A stretch of 64,000 nt of DNA from Micromonospora chersina (GTDB lineage Bacteria > Actinomycetota > Actinomycetes > Mycobacteriales > Micromonosporaceae). Position 1 is the first letter of the stretch, and each line of letters begins with the position of its first letter. The notes below the pieces were generated by a model. That model did not search any database, was not told the origin of the DNA, and saw only the letters and a list, made by a program, of their open reading frames with translations. A program made the position numbers and the translations under genes. Below, one piece after another: positions 18,490 through 26,930 of the stretch. The DNA is taken from contig NZ_FMIB01000002.1 of assembly GCF_900091475.1 (NCBI RefSeq), positions 4,898,001 to 4,962,000 of the forward strand, in the 5' to 3' direction.

Positions 18490-19176
18490 ATGAGCACGAA
18501 GGACCTGCACGCGCCCAAGCGCAAGCTGCTGCCCGAGATGGAGGGGCGGACCGCCCGCTGGTACGCCCGCAACCGCGGCTCCGCCGCACAACTGGCCGAG
18601 TACCGGCGGCAGGCCGCCCGGCTCGCCGAGGGGCTGCCGCCCGGGGCGGCGGTGCTGGAGGTGGCGCCCGGCCCCGGCTACCTGGCGATCGAGCTGGCCC
18701 GGCTGGGGTCGTACCGGATCACCGGGCTGGACGTCAGCCGGACGTTCGTCGAGCTGGCGGGGGAGGCGGCCCGGCAGGCCGGGGTCGAGGCGACCTTCCG
18801 CCAGGGCGACGTGCACGACCTGCCGTTCCCGGCGGACTCGTTCGACCTGGTCGTCTGCCAGGCGGCGTTCAAGAACTTCGTCCGCCCGGTCCGGGCGCTG
18901 GACGAGCTGCACCGGGTGCTGCGGCCGGGCGGCCGGGCGGTGATCCACGACCTGCGGGCCGACGCCTCGCCGGCCGACATCGAGCGGGAGGTGGCCCGGA
19001 TGGGGCTGCGCGGGCTGGACGGCTTCTGGACCCGCTCCGCGCTGCGGATGCTGCGCCGGCGGGCGGTCACGGCCGGCGCATTCGCCCGGCTCGCCGCGGA
19101 GAGCGCCTTCGGCGGCGCCGAGGTGGACCGGGACGGGCTGATCGGGCTGGAGGTCCGGCTGCGCAAGGCCGGCTGA
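18490..19176 (+). CDS. class I SAM-dependent methyltransferase
   Basis: The 228-residue protein has the class I motifs in order: VLEVAPGPGYLAIELARLG (motif I, about residues 55-73), TGLDVSRTFVELA (motif II), GDVHDLPFPADSFDLVVC (about residues 106-123) and VLRPGGRAVIHDL (about 149-161). It is of the UbiE/Methyltransf_11 type that methylates small molecules or lipids. The substrate is unknown. The start MSTKDLHAPKRKLLPEMEG has an AGGAAGAG Shine-Dalgarno. It lies 164 bases downstream of the PadR gene and could be a target of it. Confidence 0.9.
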   Translation: MSTKDLHAPKRKLLPEMEGRTARWYARNRGSAAQLAEYRRQAARLAEGLPPGAAVLEVAPGPGYLAIELARLGSYRITGLDVSRTFVELAGEAARQAGVEATFRQGDVHDLPFPADSFDLVVCQAAFKNFVRPVRALDELHRVLRPGGRAVIHDLRADASPADIEREVARMGLRGLDGFWTRSALRMLRRRAVTAGAFARLAAESAFGGAEVDRDGLIGLEVRLRKAG

Positions 19177-19183
19177 ACACGGC

Positions 19184-19217
19184 GACGCCCGGGACCCGCG
19201 AGCGGGCCCCGGGCGTC
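19184..19217. terminator. bidirectional hairpin terminator
   Basis: Perfect arms GACGCCCGGG (19184-19193) and CCCGGGCGTC (19208-19217), with an inner CCCGC/GCGGG stem, lie between the convergent methyltransferase and glycoside hydrolase genes. Confidence 0.75.
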
Positions 19218-19227
19218 AGCGGTCGGG

Positions 19228-20886
19228 TCAGCGCACGAAGCGCGGCGGGCTGACCGGGCCCTCGTTCCAGACCCGGTCCAGCGCGGTCACGTAGTAGGTG
19301 TGCGCGCCGGCCGTCGCGGTGGTGTCCACCCAGGACTGCACGTCGCCGTCCGTGCCGCGGACGGTGGCGACCAGGTGGGACGCGTCGGCGAAGTCGCAGC
19401 GGTCGGCCAGGCCGGCGCCGTCGAACCGGTAGATGGCGTACGAGGTGGCCTCGCCGAACGGGCCCTCGCCGTCGGCCGGCTGCCGCCAGCTCAGGTGCAC
19501 CCCGTCGTCCTGCCGCTCGGCGCGGGTGATGACCGGCATGAGCAGCGGCTTGGACGGCAGCTGCGACATGGTCGGCACCAGCGCCGGGCGGGAGTAGTGC
19601 TCGGCCGCGTAGATGTCGGTGGCGCCGAGCCGGTTCGCCCGCACCTGCACCGCCGAGAAGTGCACGTTGCCGAGCACCTCCGGGTACGACCGGTTGAGCG
19701 TCAGGTGGTTCGACAGCTCCCGCGGGTTCATCCAGAACGAGCCGTACGCCGGCTCACCGCTCTTGTAGTCGGCCTGCCCGATGTAGAGCTGGACGTTGGT
19801 GCCCCGCACGGTCTCCGCCCACCACGGCACCAGGCGCGCGTAGTCGGCGGCCGGGTACTGGCCGATGTACCAGTAGAGCTGCGGCACGATGTAGTCGATC
19901 CACTCCTCCTTGACCCACTTGCGGGTGTCGGCGGAGATGATGTCGTACGACTGTGAGCCGGTGGTGTCCGAGCCGAGCGGGTCGGCCGACTTGTTGCGCC
20001 AGATGCCGAACGGGCTGACCCCGAACTTCACCCACGGCTTCTCCGCCTTGATCTTGGCGTTCATCTCCTGGATCAGCAGGTTGATGTTGTCCCGCCGCCA
20101 GTCGGCCTTGTCGCTGAAGCCCCGGTTGTACTGGGCGAAGGTGGCGTCGTCCGGGTACTGGTACGTGCCGCTCGGGTACGGGTAGAAGTAGTCGTCGAAG
20201 TGCACGCCGTCGATGTCGTACTTCTTGACGGCGTCCATCATCGCGGTCTGCACGAACTCGCGGACCTCGGGGATGCCGGGGTTGTAGTAGAGCCGGCTGC
20301 CGGCGACCCCGGCCGGCGGGTAGGCGAACACCCAGTCCGGGTGCTGGCGTACCGGGTGGTTCGGGGCGAGCTTCGAGATGTCGGCGCCCGCGCCGCCGGG
20401 AGCCGGCATGGAGACCCGGTACGGGTTCATCCAGGCGTGGAACTCCAGGTTCCGCTTGTGCGACTCCTCGACGAGGAAGGCCAGCGGGTCCCAGCCGGGG
20501 TCCTTGCCGCGGACCCCGGTCAGGTACTCCGACCAGGGCTCGATCTCCGAGGGCCAGAACGCGTCGGCGGTCGGGCGGACCTGGACCACGACGGCGTTGT
20601 GGTGGAGCTTCTGGGCCAGGTCGAGCCAGGCCAGGTATTCGGCCTTCTGCTTGGCGACCTGGTCGGGGGCGGTCCAGGAGTCCTTGCTGGGCCAGTCGAT
20701 GTTCGTCACCGAGGCGATCCACATGGCCCGGAACTGCCGCTTGGGCACGGCCGGGTCGGTGACGCAGGTGGTCGCGGTGGAGTCGGTCGCCGTGTCGCTC
20801 TCCGCGGCGCTCGCGGGGGTGCCGGCGACGAGCGCGCCGAGCAGCGCCACGGCCAGCCCGGCGGCTCTGAGCCGAGTTGCCTTCAT
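19228..20886 (-). CDS. secreted GHL10-type glycoside hydrolase (DUF187 family)
   Basis: The 552-residue protein has a signal peptide (residues 1-28, VALLGALVAGTPASA). Its catalytic domain of the glycosyl-hydrolase-like 10 family begins FRAMWIASVTNIDWPSKDSW and contains YDIDGVHFDDYFYPYPSG and WIDYIVPQLYWYIGQYPAADY, a TIM-barrel fold with acidic residues after the beta strands. A C-terminal fibronectin type III-like domain covers about residues 440-552 (DGVHLSWRQPADGEG, HTYYVTALDRVWNEGPVSPP). Relatives such as YngK and cell-wall glycosidases point to polysaccharide or peptidoglycan glycan cleavage, but the substrate is not certain. The promoter lies in the 306-base divergent region. Confidence 0.9.
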   Translation of the reverse strand: MKATRLRAAGLAVALLGALVAGTPASAAESDTATDSTATTCVTDPAVPKRQFRAMWIASVTNIDWPSKDSWTAPDQVAKQKAEYLAWLDLAQKLHHNAVVVQVRPTADAFWPSEIEPWSEYLTGVRGKDPGWDPLAFLVEESHKRNLEFHAWMNPYRVSMPAPGGAGADISKLAPNHPVRQHPDWVFAYPPAGVAGSRLYYNPGIPEVREFVQTAMMDAVKKYDIDGVHFDDYFYPYPSGTYQYPDDATFAQYNRGFSDKADWRRDNINLLIQEMNAKIKAEKPWVKFGVSPFGIWRNKSADPLGSDTTGSQSYDIISADTRKWVKEEWIDYIVPQLYWYIGQYPAADYARLVPWWAETVRGTNVQLYIGQADYKSGEPAYGSFWMNPRELSNHLTLNRSYPEVLGNVHFSAVQVRANRLGATDIYAAEHYSRPALVPTMSQLPSKPLLMPVITRAERQDDGVHLSWRQPADGEGPFGEATSYAIYRFDGAGLADRCDFADASHLVATVRGTDGDVQSWVDTTATAGAHTYYVTALDRVWNEGPVSPPRFVR

Positions 20887-21192
20887 GCGGTGCGGTCCCT
20901 TCGTTGGAACTCACGGGGGGCGGTGTCGGGTGGCGGCGGACGGGCGGCGCATCCGGCAAGATTCGCCGCAGAGTAACTGTCCCCGGTAGAAAACTTTCAT
21001 CAATCGGGACACGGCGCAAGACCTGCGGACGGATCGATGTGCAGGTGGGGCCGAACGTCCGAGGGTGAACCGGGCCACAGGCCGATTCGTGATCTGTCCG
21101 ACACCTCCCGGATCGGATTAGCGGATCGAGGCCCTGGGTAGCTTGCCCGGTCACGGACCGCCACCGTGGTGGTCGCACGGTGGGAGGTGGTC
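20887..21192. promoter_or_regulatory. divergent intergenic region (306 bp)
   Basis: No gene is visible. It holds the back-to-back promoters of the GHL10 hydrolase and the APC permease. A short palindrome GAAAACTTTC (20989-20998; GAAA-N2-TTTC) lies about 105 bases upstream of the hydrolase start. Similar GAAAGTTTC-like sites precede secreted glycosidases in actinobacteria, so it is a candidate operator. No riboswitch or RNA gene is recognisable. Confidence 0.45.
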
Positions 21193-22710
21193 ATGTCCGT
21201 CCTGCGGACGAAACCGATCCGGGACGTGCTCGCCCAGGGTGAGGCCGACGGCGAGGACGGCCGGCCCGGGCTGCGTCGCCGCCTCGGCGCGACCGACCTC
21301 ATGGGCTTCGGCATCGGCATCGTGATCGGCACCGGCATCTTCACGCTTACCGGTATCGAGGCGAAGAACCACGCCGGCCCCGGCGTGGTGATCTCGTTCG
21401 CCATCGCCGGCGTGGTCGCGCTGCTCGCCGCCCTCTGCTACGCGGAACTGGCGTCCAGCGTGCCGACCGCCGGGAGCGCCTACACCTACGCGTACGCGAC
21501 GATGGGCGAGATCGTCGCCTGGATCATCGGCTGGGACCTGCTGCTGGAGTTCGCGCTCGGCTCGGCGGTGGTGGCCCGCGGCTGGTCCGGCTACCTCGCC
21601 GAACTGTTCGACCTGCCCAGCGCCTGGTTCGCCGAGGAGGGCAGCGTCGTCAACCTCGGCGCGATCGCCATCGTGCTGATCCTCGGCGCGGTCGGCATCG
21701 TGGGCATCCGCGAGTCCGCCCGGGTGACAAACCTGCTGGTCCTGGTCAAGGTCGCCATCTGCGTGTTCATCGTGGTCGCCGGGGCGTTCTTCGTGAAGGC
21801 CGCCAACCTCAGCCCGTTCATCCCGACCACCGAGCCGGCCGGGGGCGGCGAGGACGGCATCCGGCAGCCGGTCACCCAGGCCCTCTTCGGGCTGGAGCCG
21901 TCCGTCTTCGGCTTCGCCGGCGTGCTGACCGCCGCCGCGGTGGTGTTCTTCGCGTACACCGGCTTCGAGGCCGTGGCGAACCTCGGCGAGGAGACCCGCA
22001 AGCCGCGCCGCGACCTGCCGCTGGGCCTGCTCGGCACGCTGGGCGTCTCGACGGTGCTGTACATCGGCGTCTCGCTGGTCCTGGTCGGCATGGTCCGCTA
22101 CACCGACATCGACGAGGGCGCCCCGATCGCGTCGGCCTTCGAGGCGGTCGGCGCCGGCTGGGCCGCCATCCTGGTCTCCATCGCCGCCGTCGCCGGCCTG
22201 ACCAGCGTGATCCTGGTCGACCTGGTGGCCATGGGCCGGATCGGTTTCGCCATCGGCCGGGACGGGCTCATCCCGCCGTCGATCGCCAAGGTCCACCCGC
22301 GCTGGGGCACCCCGTACCGGATCTCCGCGATCATGACGGTCGGCGTGGCCCTGCTGGCCGGCTTCCTGCCGCTCTCCGCCCTGGCCGACCTGGTCAGCAT
22401 CGGCGCGCTCTGCGCGTTCGTGCTGGTCTCGATCGCGGTGCCGATCCTGCGCCGGCGGCGCCCCGAGCTGGAGCGGCCGTTCAAGGTGCCGTTCTCGCCG
22501 GTGCTGCCGATCGTGTCCGCGCTGGCCTGCCTCTACCTGATGCTCAACCTGTCGGTGGAGACCTGGCTCCGGTTCCTCGCCTGGATGCTGCTCGGCGCGA
22601 TCATCTACTTCGGCTACGGGCACCGCCGCAACCGGCTGGCCCGCCGCGAACAGATTGATAAGGAAGGGCCCCTTCTTAACGCCTCAGGTAGAGCAGGGGC
22701 CCCTTCTTAA
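21193..22710 (+). CDS. APC-superfamily amino acid permease
   Basis: The 505-residue protein is an amino acid/polyamine transporter of the cationic amino acid (YhdG/CAT-like) type with about 12 membrane helices. The first helix carries the APC signature IGIVIGTGIFTLTG, and VVFFAYTGFEAVANLGEE is helix 6. The ATG at 21193 follows GGGAGGTGG and is preferred over the GTG at 21166. The protein should end near GHRRNRLARRE; its last 18 residues (IDKEGPLLNASGRAGAPS) and the stop codon are encoded by the TTAAGAAGGGGCCCC repeat element, so the C-terminus has been replaced or extended by a repeat. Function is probably intact because the membrane domain is complete. Confidence 0.92.
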   Translation: MSVLRTKPIRDVLAQGEADGEDGRPGLRRRLGATDLMGFGIGIVIGTGIFTLTGIEAKNHAGPGVVISFAIAGVVALLAALCYAELASSVPTAGSAYTYAYATMGEIVAWIIGWDLLLEFALGSAVVARGWSGYLAELFDLPSAWFAEEGSVVNLGAIAIVLILGAVGIVGIRESARVTNLLVLVKVAICVFIVVAGAFFVKAANLSPFIPTTEPAGGGEDGIRQPVTQALFGLEPSVFGFAGVLTAAAVVFFAYTGFEAVANLGEETRKPRRDLPLGLLGTLGVSTVLYIGVSLVLVGMVRYTDIDEGAPIASAFEAVGAGWAAILVSIAAVAGLTSVILVDLVAMGRIGFAIGRDGLIPPSIAKVHPRWGTPYRISAIMTVGVALLAGFLPLSALADLVSIGALCAFVLVSIAVPILRRRRPELERPFKVPFSPVLPIVSALACLYLMLNLSVETWLRFLAWMLLGAIIYFGYGHRRNRLARREQIDKEGPLLNASGRAGAPS

Positions 22711-22738
22711 CAACGGGCGTTAAGAAGGGGCCCCTGCT
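22660..22738. repeat. nested inverted repeat, family B (TTAAGAAGGGGCCCC)
   Basis: Arms 22692-22711 and 22719-22738 are a perfect 20-base inverted repeat (AGCAGGGGCCCCTTCTTAAC and its complement) around a 7-base loop. A third, partial copy AAGGAAGGGCCCCTTCTTAAC precedes it (about 22660-22680), so the element has three GGGGCCCCTTCTTAAC units. The element carries the permease stop codon and ends 8 bases before the GH43 stop. It could act as a terminator for both convergent genes. I believe the unit is common in Micromonosporaceae genomes; this needs a genome count. Confidence 0.85.
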
Positions 22739-22745
22739 TGCACGC

Positions 22746-23759
22746 TCAGGGCTTGGGCTGGGGCTCCGCCGTGGGGCCCTTCACCACGGGTTTGCCGTTG
22801 GTCCAGACCACCTCGTCGAGCCAGACCTGGCGGCCCGGGTCGGTGCTGCCCTCCTGACCGGGCGGCCAGGCGTGGTACAGCAGCCAGGTGCGGCCGTCCT
22901 TGGAGACCATCGACGCGTGGCCCGGGCCGGAGGCGACCGCGTTCGACTTCAGGATCGGGTTCTCCGCGGCCTTCACGCACGGCCCCGTCGGGCTCTCGCA
23001 GACCGCGTAGCCCTCGGCGTAGCTTGCCTGGTCGTAGGCGTTGGCGGCGAAGAAGAGCAGCAGCTTCCCGTCGTGCCGGTGGAAGAACGGCCCCTCGATC
23101 AGCGTCCCCTCCCACGGCTCGGTCTGCTTGAGCAGTTTCGTCGGCGTGCCGACGAGCCGCAGCCCGTCCGGCGAGAGGCGCTGCGACCAGAGCCAGGTGT
23201 CCACTCCGATGGCGTTGCCGTCGTTCTTCCAGAGCAGCCACAGGCTCCCGTCGGCGTCCCGGTACGGGCTGGCGTCGATCGAGCCGCCCAGGTCCGCCTG
23301 GCAGACCAGCGGCCCGTCCGCGTCGTCCCGGTACGGCCCGAGCGCTGTGCTAGCCACCGCCCGGCCGAGGCACTGCCGGCCGGAGGCCCGGTCGGCCACC
23401 GTGTAGTAGAGGGCGAACCGGTCCGGGGCGAGCTGGATGACCTCCGGCGCCCAGGTCTTCCCGGCGTCGGCCCAGGCCGGCAGCTCCGGCAGGGCGTCGC
23501 CGGCCGGCGTCCAGTCGACGAGGTCGGGCGAGGTGAGCACGGGGACGTTCCGGCCGCCCGAGTTGGTGTGGAACAGGTACCAGGTCTCGCCGACCCGGAT
23601 CGCCTGCGGGTCGGGGGCGTCGGTCCGGACGACCGGGTTGGTGAACACGTGCGCGCCCTCCGGCGTACTCGACGGGGTTTCTCCGCTGCCGCAACCCGCG
23701 ACGAGCAGCGCGGCGGCCAGGGCCGCCGCGCCGCGTCGCCGGATCCGCCGGTCGATCAT
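22746..23759 (-). CDS. GH43-type arabinan/arabinoside hydrolase lipoprotein
   Basis: The 337-residue lipoprotein has a lipobox LLVAGC (Cys about residue 22). The five-bladed propeller GH43 catalytic domain follows, with the catalytic base in VRTDAPDPQAIRVG, a second Asp in GSIDASPYRDADG and the catalytic acid Glu in LIEGPFFHRHDG. Family members cleave alpha-1,5-arabinan or arabinosyl side chains. The start codon overlaps the stop of the upstream permease (ATGA), making it the last gene of the arabinan operon. It probably sits on the outer face of the membrane and releases arabinose or oligosaccharides for the transporter. Confidence 0.9.
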   Translation of the reverse strand: MIDRRIRRRGAAALAAALLVAGCGSGETPSSTPEGAHVFTNPVVRTDAPDPQAIRVGETWYLFHTNSGGRNVPVLTSPDLVDWTPAGDALPELPAWADAGKTWAPEVIQLAPDRFALYYTVADRASGRQCLGRAVASTALGPYRDDADGPLVCQADLGGSIDASPYRDADGSLWLLWKNDGNAIGVDTWLWSQRLSPDGLRLVGTPTKLLKQTEPWEGTLIEGPFFHRHDGKLLLFFAANAYDQASYAEGYAVCESPTGPCVKAAENPILKSNAVASGPGHASMVSKDGRTWLLYHAWPPGQEGSTDPGRQVWLDEVVWTNGKPVVKGPTAEPQPKP

Positions 23760-24580
23760 CCCTTCAGGCCGCTGCGGGAGACGCCCTGGATGATGTGCCG
23801 CTGGGCGAGCACGAACAGGATCAGCACCGGCACGCTGGCCAGCACCGCCCCCGCCATGATCACCGGGTAGTCGGTCACGTAGGCGCCCTGGAGCAGGCCC
23901 AGACCGGCCGGCAGGGTCAGCCGCTCCGGGCTGAACAGCACGTAGACCGGCCACAGGAAATCGTTCCAGTTGGTCAGGAACGACAGCACCGCGAGGGTGG
24001 CCAGCGCCGGCTTCGACAGCGGCAGCAGCACCCGGGTGAAGACCTCCCACTGGTTCGCCCCGTCCAGCACGGCCGCCTCCTCCAGCTCGGCCGGGATGGA
24101 GAGGAAGAACTGGCGCAGGAAGAAGACGCCGAACGCGCTCGCCGCGCCGGGCACCACCACCACCGTGAGGGTGTCGATCCACCCCAGCTGGTCGGCGATC
24201 ACGAAGTTCGGGATGATCAGCGAGGTGGGCGGCAGGAACAGCGTCCCGACGATCAGCGCGAAGCTCAGCTTCCGGCCCCGGAACCGCAGCCGGGCCAGGG
24301 CGTACGCGGCCATCGACGCGGTGACCAGGACCAGCAGCGTGTGCAGGCTGGCGGCGAGCATGCTGTTGAGGAACCAGCGCAGCACCGGGTTGGCGGTGTT
24401 GCCGAGGATCTGGTCGTAGCCGTAGGTGGAGAACGGGTTCGGCAGCCAGCTCGGCGGGTCCTGCTGCGCGTCGTCGTACGTCTTCAGCGAGGTCAGGGCC
24501 ATCCAGACCAGCGGGGTCACGAACACCGCGGTGATCAGGACCAGCGCGGCGTAGCGCATGGCCCGACGCACGTTCGTCAT
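23756..24580 (-). CDS. carbohydrate ABC transporter permease (MalG type)
   Basis: The 274-residue inner-membrane subunit has six predicted helices and the EAA loop EEAAVLDGANQWEVFTRVLL (about residues 168-187) that contacts the ATPase. It is the MalG/GanQ-like partner of the permease at 24592. It overlaps the GH43 gene by four bases and follows the other permease by 11 bases. No ATP-binding gene is present in the operon. Actinobacterial sugar importers of this class usually share the MsiK ATPase encoded elsewhere. Confidence 0.93.
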   Translation of the reverse strand: MTNVRRAMRYAALVLITAVFVTPLVWMALTSLKTYDDAQQDPPSWLPNPFSTYGYDQILGNTANPVLRWFLNSMLAASLHTLLVLVTASMAAYALARLRFRGRKLSFALIVGTLFLPPTSLIIPNFVIADQLGWIDTLTVVVVPGAASAFGVFFLRQFFLSIPAELEEAAVLDGANQWEVFTRVLLPLSKPALATLAVLSFLTNWNDFLWPVYVLFSPERLTLPAGLGLLQGAYVTDYPVIMAGAVLASVPVLILFVLAQRHIIQGVSRSGLKG

Positions 24581-24591
24581 GGTCGTCCCCC

Positions 24592-25554
24592 TCAGTCTTC
24601 CCGGTAGCGGAACAGCCGGAAGTTGACGATGCTGACCACCGCCAGCATCAGCGCGAAGAGCACGCTCATCGCGGACGCCTGACCCACGTCGTAGTTGCGC
24701 AGCCCCTCGTCGACGATCCGCCAGACCACCGTCCGGGTCTGCTCACCCGGCGCGCCCTGCGTGATCAGGAAGGACTGCCCGAAGACGTTCGCCGAGGCGA
24801 GGATCGTCGTGGTGAGCACGAACAGCAGCACCGGGCGCAGCCCCGGCAGGGTGACGTGGCGGAACCGGTCCCAGGCGCTGGCGCCGTCGACCCGTGCCGC
24901 CTCGTACAGCTCGGCCGGGATGTCCTGGAGCCCGGCCAGGTAGATCACCGCGTTGAAGCCGCAGGTCCACCAGACCGTCACGCCGACCAGGGAGACCCAG
25001 GCCCACGGCACGTCGGTCACCCAGGGGGTGTCCGCGGGCAGCCCGACCGCGCCGAGCAGCCGGTTGACCAGGCCGAGGTTCGCGTCCAGCAGGAAGCGCC
25101 AGAGCAGGCCGATGACCGCGACGCCGAGCACGTAGGGGGCGAAGAAGGCGGCCCGGAAGAACGTCCGGCCGGGGAACTTCTCGTTCAGCAGCAGGGCGAG
25201 GCCCAGCGGGACCACCACCAGCAGCGGCACCGACAGCACCGTGAAGATCGCCGTCGCCCGGACGGCGGCCCACCAGTCCGCGTAGTCGGCCGAGTCGCTG
25301 GAGAACAGGTCGCGGTAGTTCTCCAGCCCGACGAACGGCCGGTTCGGCAGCTGGAGGTCCCACTGGTGCAGGCTGAACCAGACCCCGAACAGGATCGGCG
25401 CGAGCCCGAAGACCAGGAAGAGAACCAGGTACGGCGCGAGGAAGAGGTAGGGCGTCGCCCGGTGCCCCCGTTCCGTCACGCCCCGGCGGCGGGCGTGGCC
25501 CGCCGGGGGCGGCGCGTCACCACGCGCCGCCCCGACCTCGATCACGTCCGCCAC
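24592..25554 (-). CDS. carbohydrate ABC transporter permease (MalF type)
   Basis: The 320-residue protein has a cytoplasmic N-terminal extension of about 35 residues and six predicted membrane helices starting at PYLFLAPYLVLFLVFGLAP. The EAA loop is YEAARVDGASAWDRF (about residues 222-236). It pairs with the MalG-type subunit behind it. It begins 6 bases after the binding-protein stop, so the two are cotranscribed and probably translationally linked. Substrate is inferred from neighbours as arabinose or arabino-oligosaccharide. Confidence 0.93.
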   Translation of the reverse strand: MADVIEVGAARGDAPPPAGHARRRGVTERGHRATPYLFLAPYLVLFLVFGLAPILFGVWFSLHQWDLQLPNRPFVGLENYRDLFSSDSADYADWWAAVRATAIFTVLSVPLLVVVPLGLALLLNEKFPGRTFFRAAFFAPYVLGVAVIGLLWRFLLDANLGLVNRLLGAVGLPADTPWVTDVPWAWVSLVGVTVWWTCGFNAVIYLAGLQDIPAELYEAARVDGASAWDRFRHVTLPGLRPVLLFVLTTTILASANVFGQSFLITQGAPGEQTRTVVWRIVDEGLRNYDVGQASAMSVLFALMLAVVSIVNFRLFRYRED

Positions 25555-25560
25555 GGCGGA

Positions 25561-26892
25561 TCAGCTCCCGTACTTCTTGCGGTTGTCCTCGAGCTGCTTG
25601 TTCGCCTTGGCCACGCCGTCGTCCAGCGCCTGCTTCGGCGACTTCTTGCCCAGCGCGGCCTCGTTGAAGGCGTTGTAGAAGGTGACCATGACCTCGCCGA
25701 GGCCGGGCGAGGCCGGCGGGAAGGCCGCGTACTCCAGCTCGGGAGCGAGCGCGCTGATCTCCGGCAGGGCCTTGAACTCGGCGCCCTCGCGGACCTCCTT
25801 GCGGGCCGGGATCTGGCCACCCTTGGCCCAGTCGAGGGAGTGCTCGCTGAGCCAGTTGATGAAGACCTTGGCGCCGGAGACCTTGTTGTTGTCGGCGCTG
25901 CGCTGCTTGACGATCGTGAAGTTGTGCGAGTTCGCCCAGGCGGCCTTCTGGCTGCCGATCTGCGGCAGCGGCGCGACGCCCCACTCCAGGCCGGCGCTCT
26001 TCTTCAGGTCGTTGATCTGCCAGATGCCGTTCCAGTTGAAGGCGTTCTTGCCGCTCTTGAGCGCCAGGTAGTCGGCGTCCTGGCCCACGTTGGCGGGGGA
26101 GAAGCCCTGCTTGATCATGTCGACCAGCCAGGTGCACGCCTCGACGGCCGGGTCCGAGTTGAAGGTCGCCTTCGCCACCTCGCCGTCGAAGAGCGTCCCG
26201 CCCCACTGGTGCAGCAGGCTGTAGAAGGTCATGCCGCCGGTGAACTGGAACGGGCTGACCCAGAAGCCCTGGACGCCCGACTTCTTCAGCTCGGTGAGCG
26301 CCGCCGTGTACTCGTCCTTCGTCGCCGGCGGCTTGTTCGGGTCGAGGCCGGCCTTCTGCATGACGGCCTTGTTGTAGTAGAAGCCGAGCGGGTGCATGTC
26401 CAGCGGGATGCCGTACCGCTTGTCGTGGTAGAGACCGCCCTTCCACACCGTCGGGGCGAAGTCGCCCTCGCTCAGCTGGAGGGTCTTGGCCACGTCGTCC
26501 AGCTCGGTGATCACGCCGCGGGCGGCGAAGGTGGCGAGCTGGTCCATGTGCATGACCGCGATGTCCGGCCCGTTGCCGCTGGAGACCGCGCCCGGCAGCT
26601 TGCTGTAGTAGTCCTGCCACTCGTAGGTGATCACGCTGATGGCGATGTTCTGGTGCTCGCTGTTGAACTGCTCGACCAGCTTCTTGAAGATGTCGCCGTC
26701 GCCGCCGGTGAAGCCGTTCCACAGCTTCAGGTCGACCTTCGGGCCGGTGTACTCCTTGCCGCCGTTGCCGGCCGCGGTGGACCCCTTGGTGCTGCTGCCG
26801 CCGCCGCAGCCGGCCAGCGTCAGCGTGGCGGCCGCGCCGAGCCCGACGCCGAGGCCGAGCAGCCGGCGCCGGCTCATCTCGTTCTGGATCAT
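25561..26892 (-). CDS. ABC transporter sugar-binding lipoprotein
   Basis: The 443-residue extracellular solute-binding protein (family 1) starts MIQNEMSRRRLLGLGVGLG, with a twin-arginine-like motif SRRRLLG and a lipobox LAGC (Cys about residue 33), so it may be a Tat-exported lipoprotein. The mature domain contains KLWNGFTGGDGDIFKKLVEQ, typical of sugar-binding proteins. The ATG at 26892 follows an AAGGAG Shine-Dalgarno. It lies 38 bases downstream of the GH51 gene. It would capture arabinose or arabino-oligosaccharides; the exact ligand cannot be read from sequence. Confidence 0.92.
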   Translation of the reverse strand: MIQNEMSRRRLLGLGVGLGAAATLTLAGCGGGSSTKGSTAAGNGGKEYTGPKVDLKLWNGFTGGDGDIFKKLVEQFNSEHQNIAISVITYEWQDYYSKLPGAVSSGNGPDIAVMHMDQLATFAARGVITELDDVAKTLQLSEGDFAPTVWKGGLYHDKRYGIPLDMHPLGFYYNKAVMQKAGLDPNKPPATKDEYTAALTELKKSGVQGFWVSPFQFTGGMTFYSLLHQWGGTLFDGEVAKATFNSDPAVEACTWLVDMIKQGFSPANVGQDADYLALKSGKNAFNWNGIWQINDLKKSAGLEWGVAPLPQIGSQKAAWANSHNFTIVKQRSADNNKVSGAKVFINWLSEHSLDWAKGGQIPARKEVREGAEFKALPEISALAPELEYAAFPPASPGLGEVMVTFYNAFNEAALGKKSPKQALDDGVAKANKQLEDNRKKYGS

Positions 26893-26930
26893 GCTTACTC
26901 CTTGGGGGGACGGGATGCAGTATTGCCTGG

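Noticed and set aside
22660..22738. Intrinsic terminator only
   Set aside because: The hairpin may terminate transcription, but the three related units and invasion of the permease frame show that it is a repeat element.
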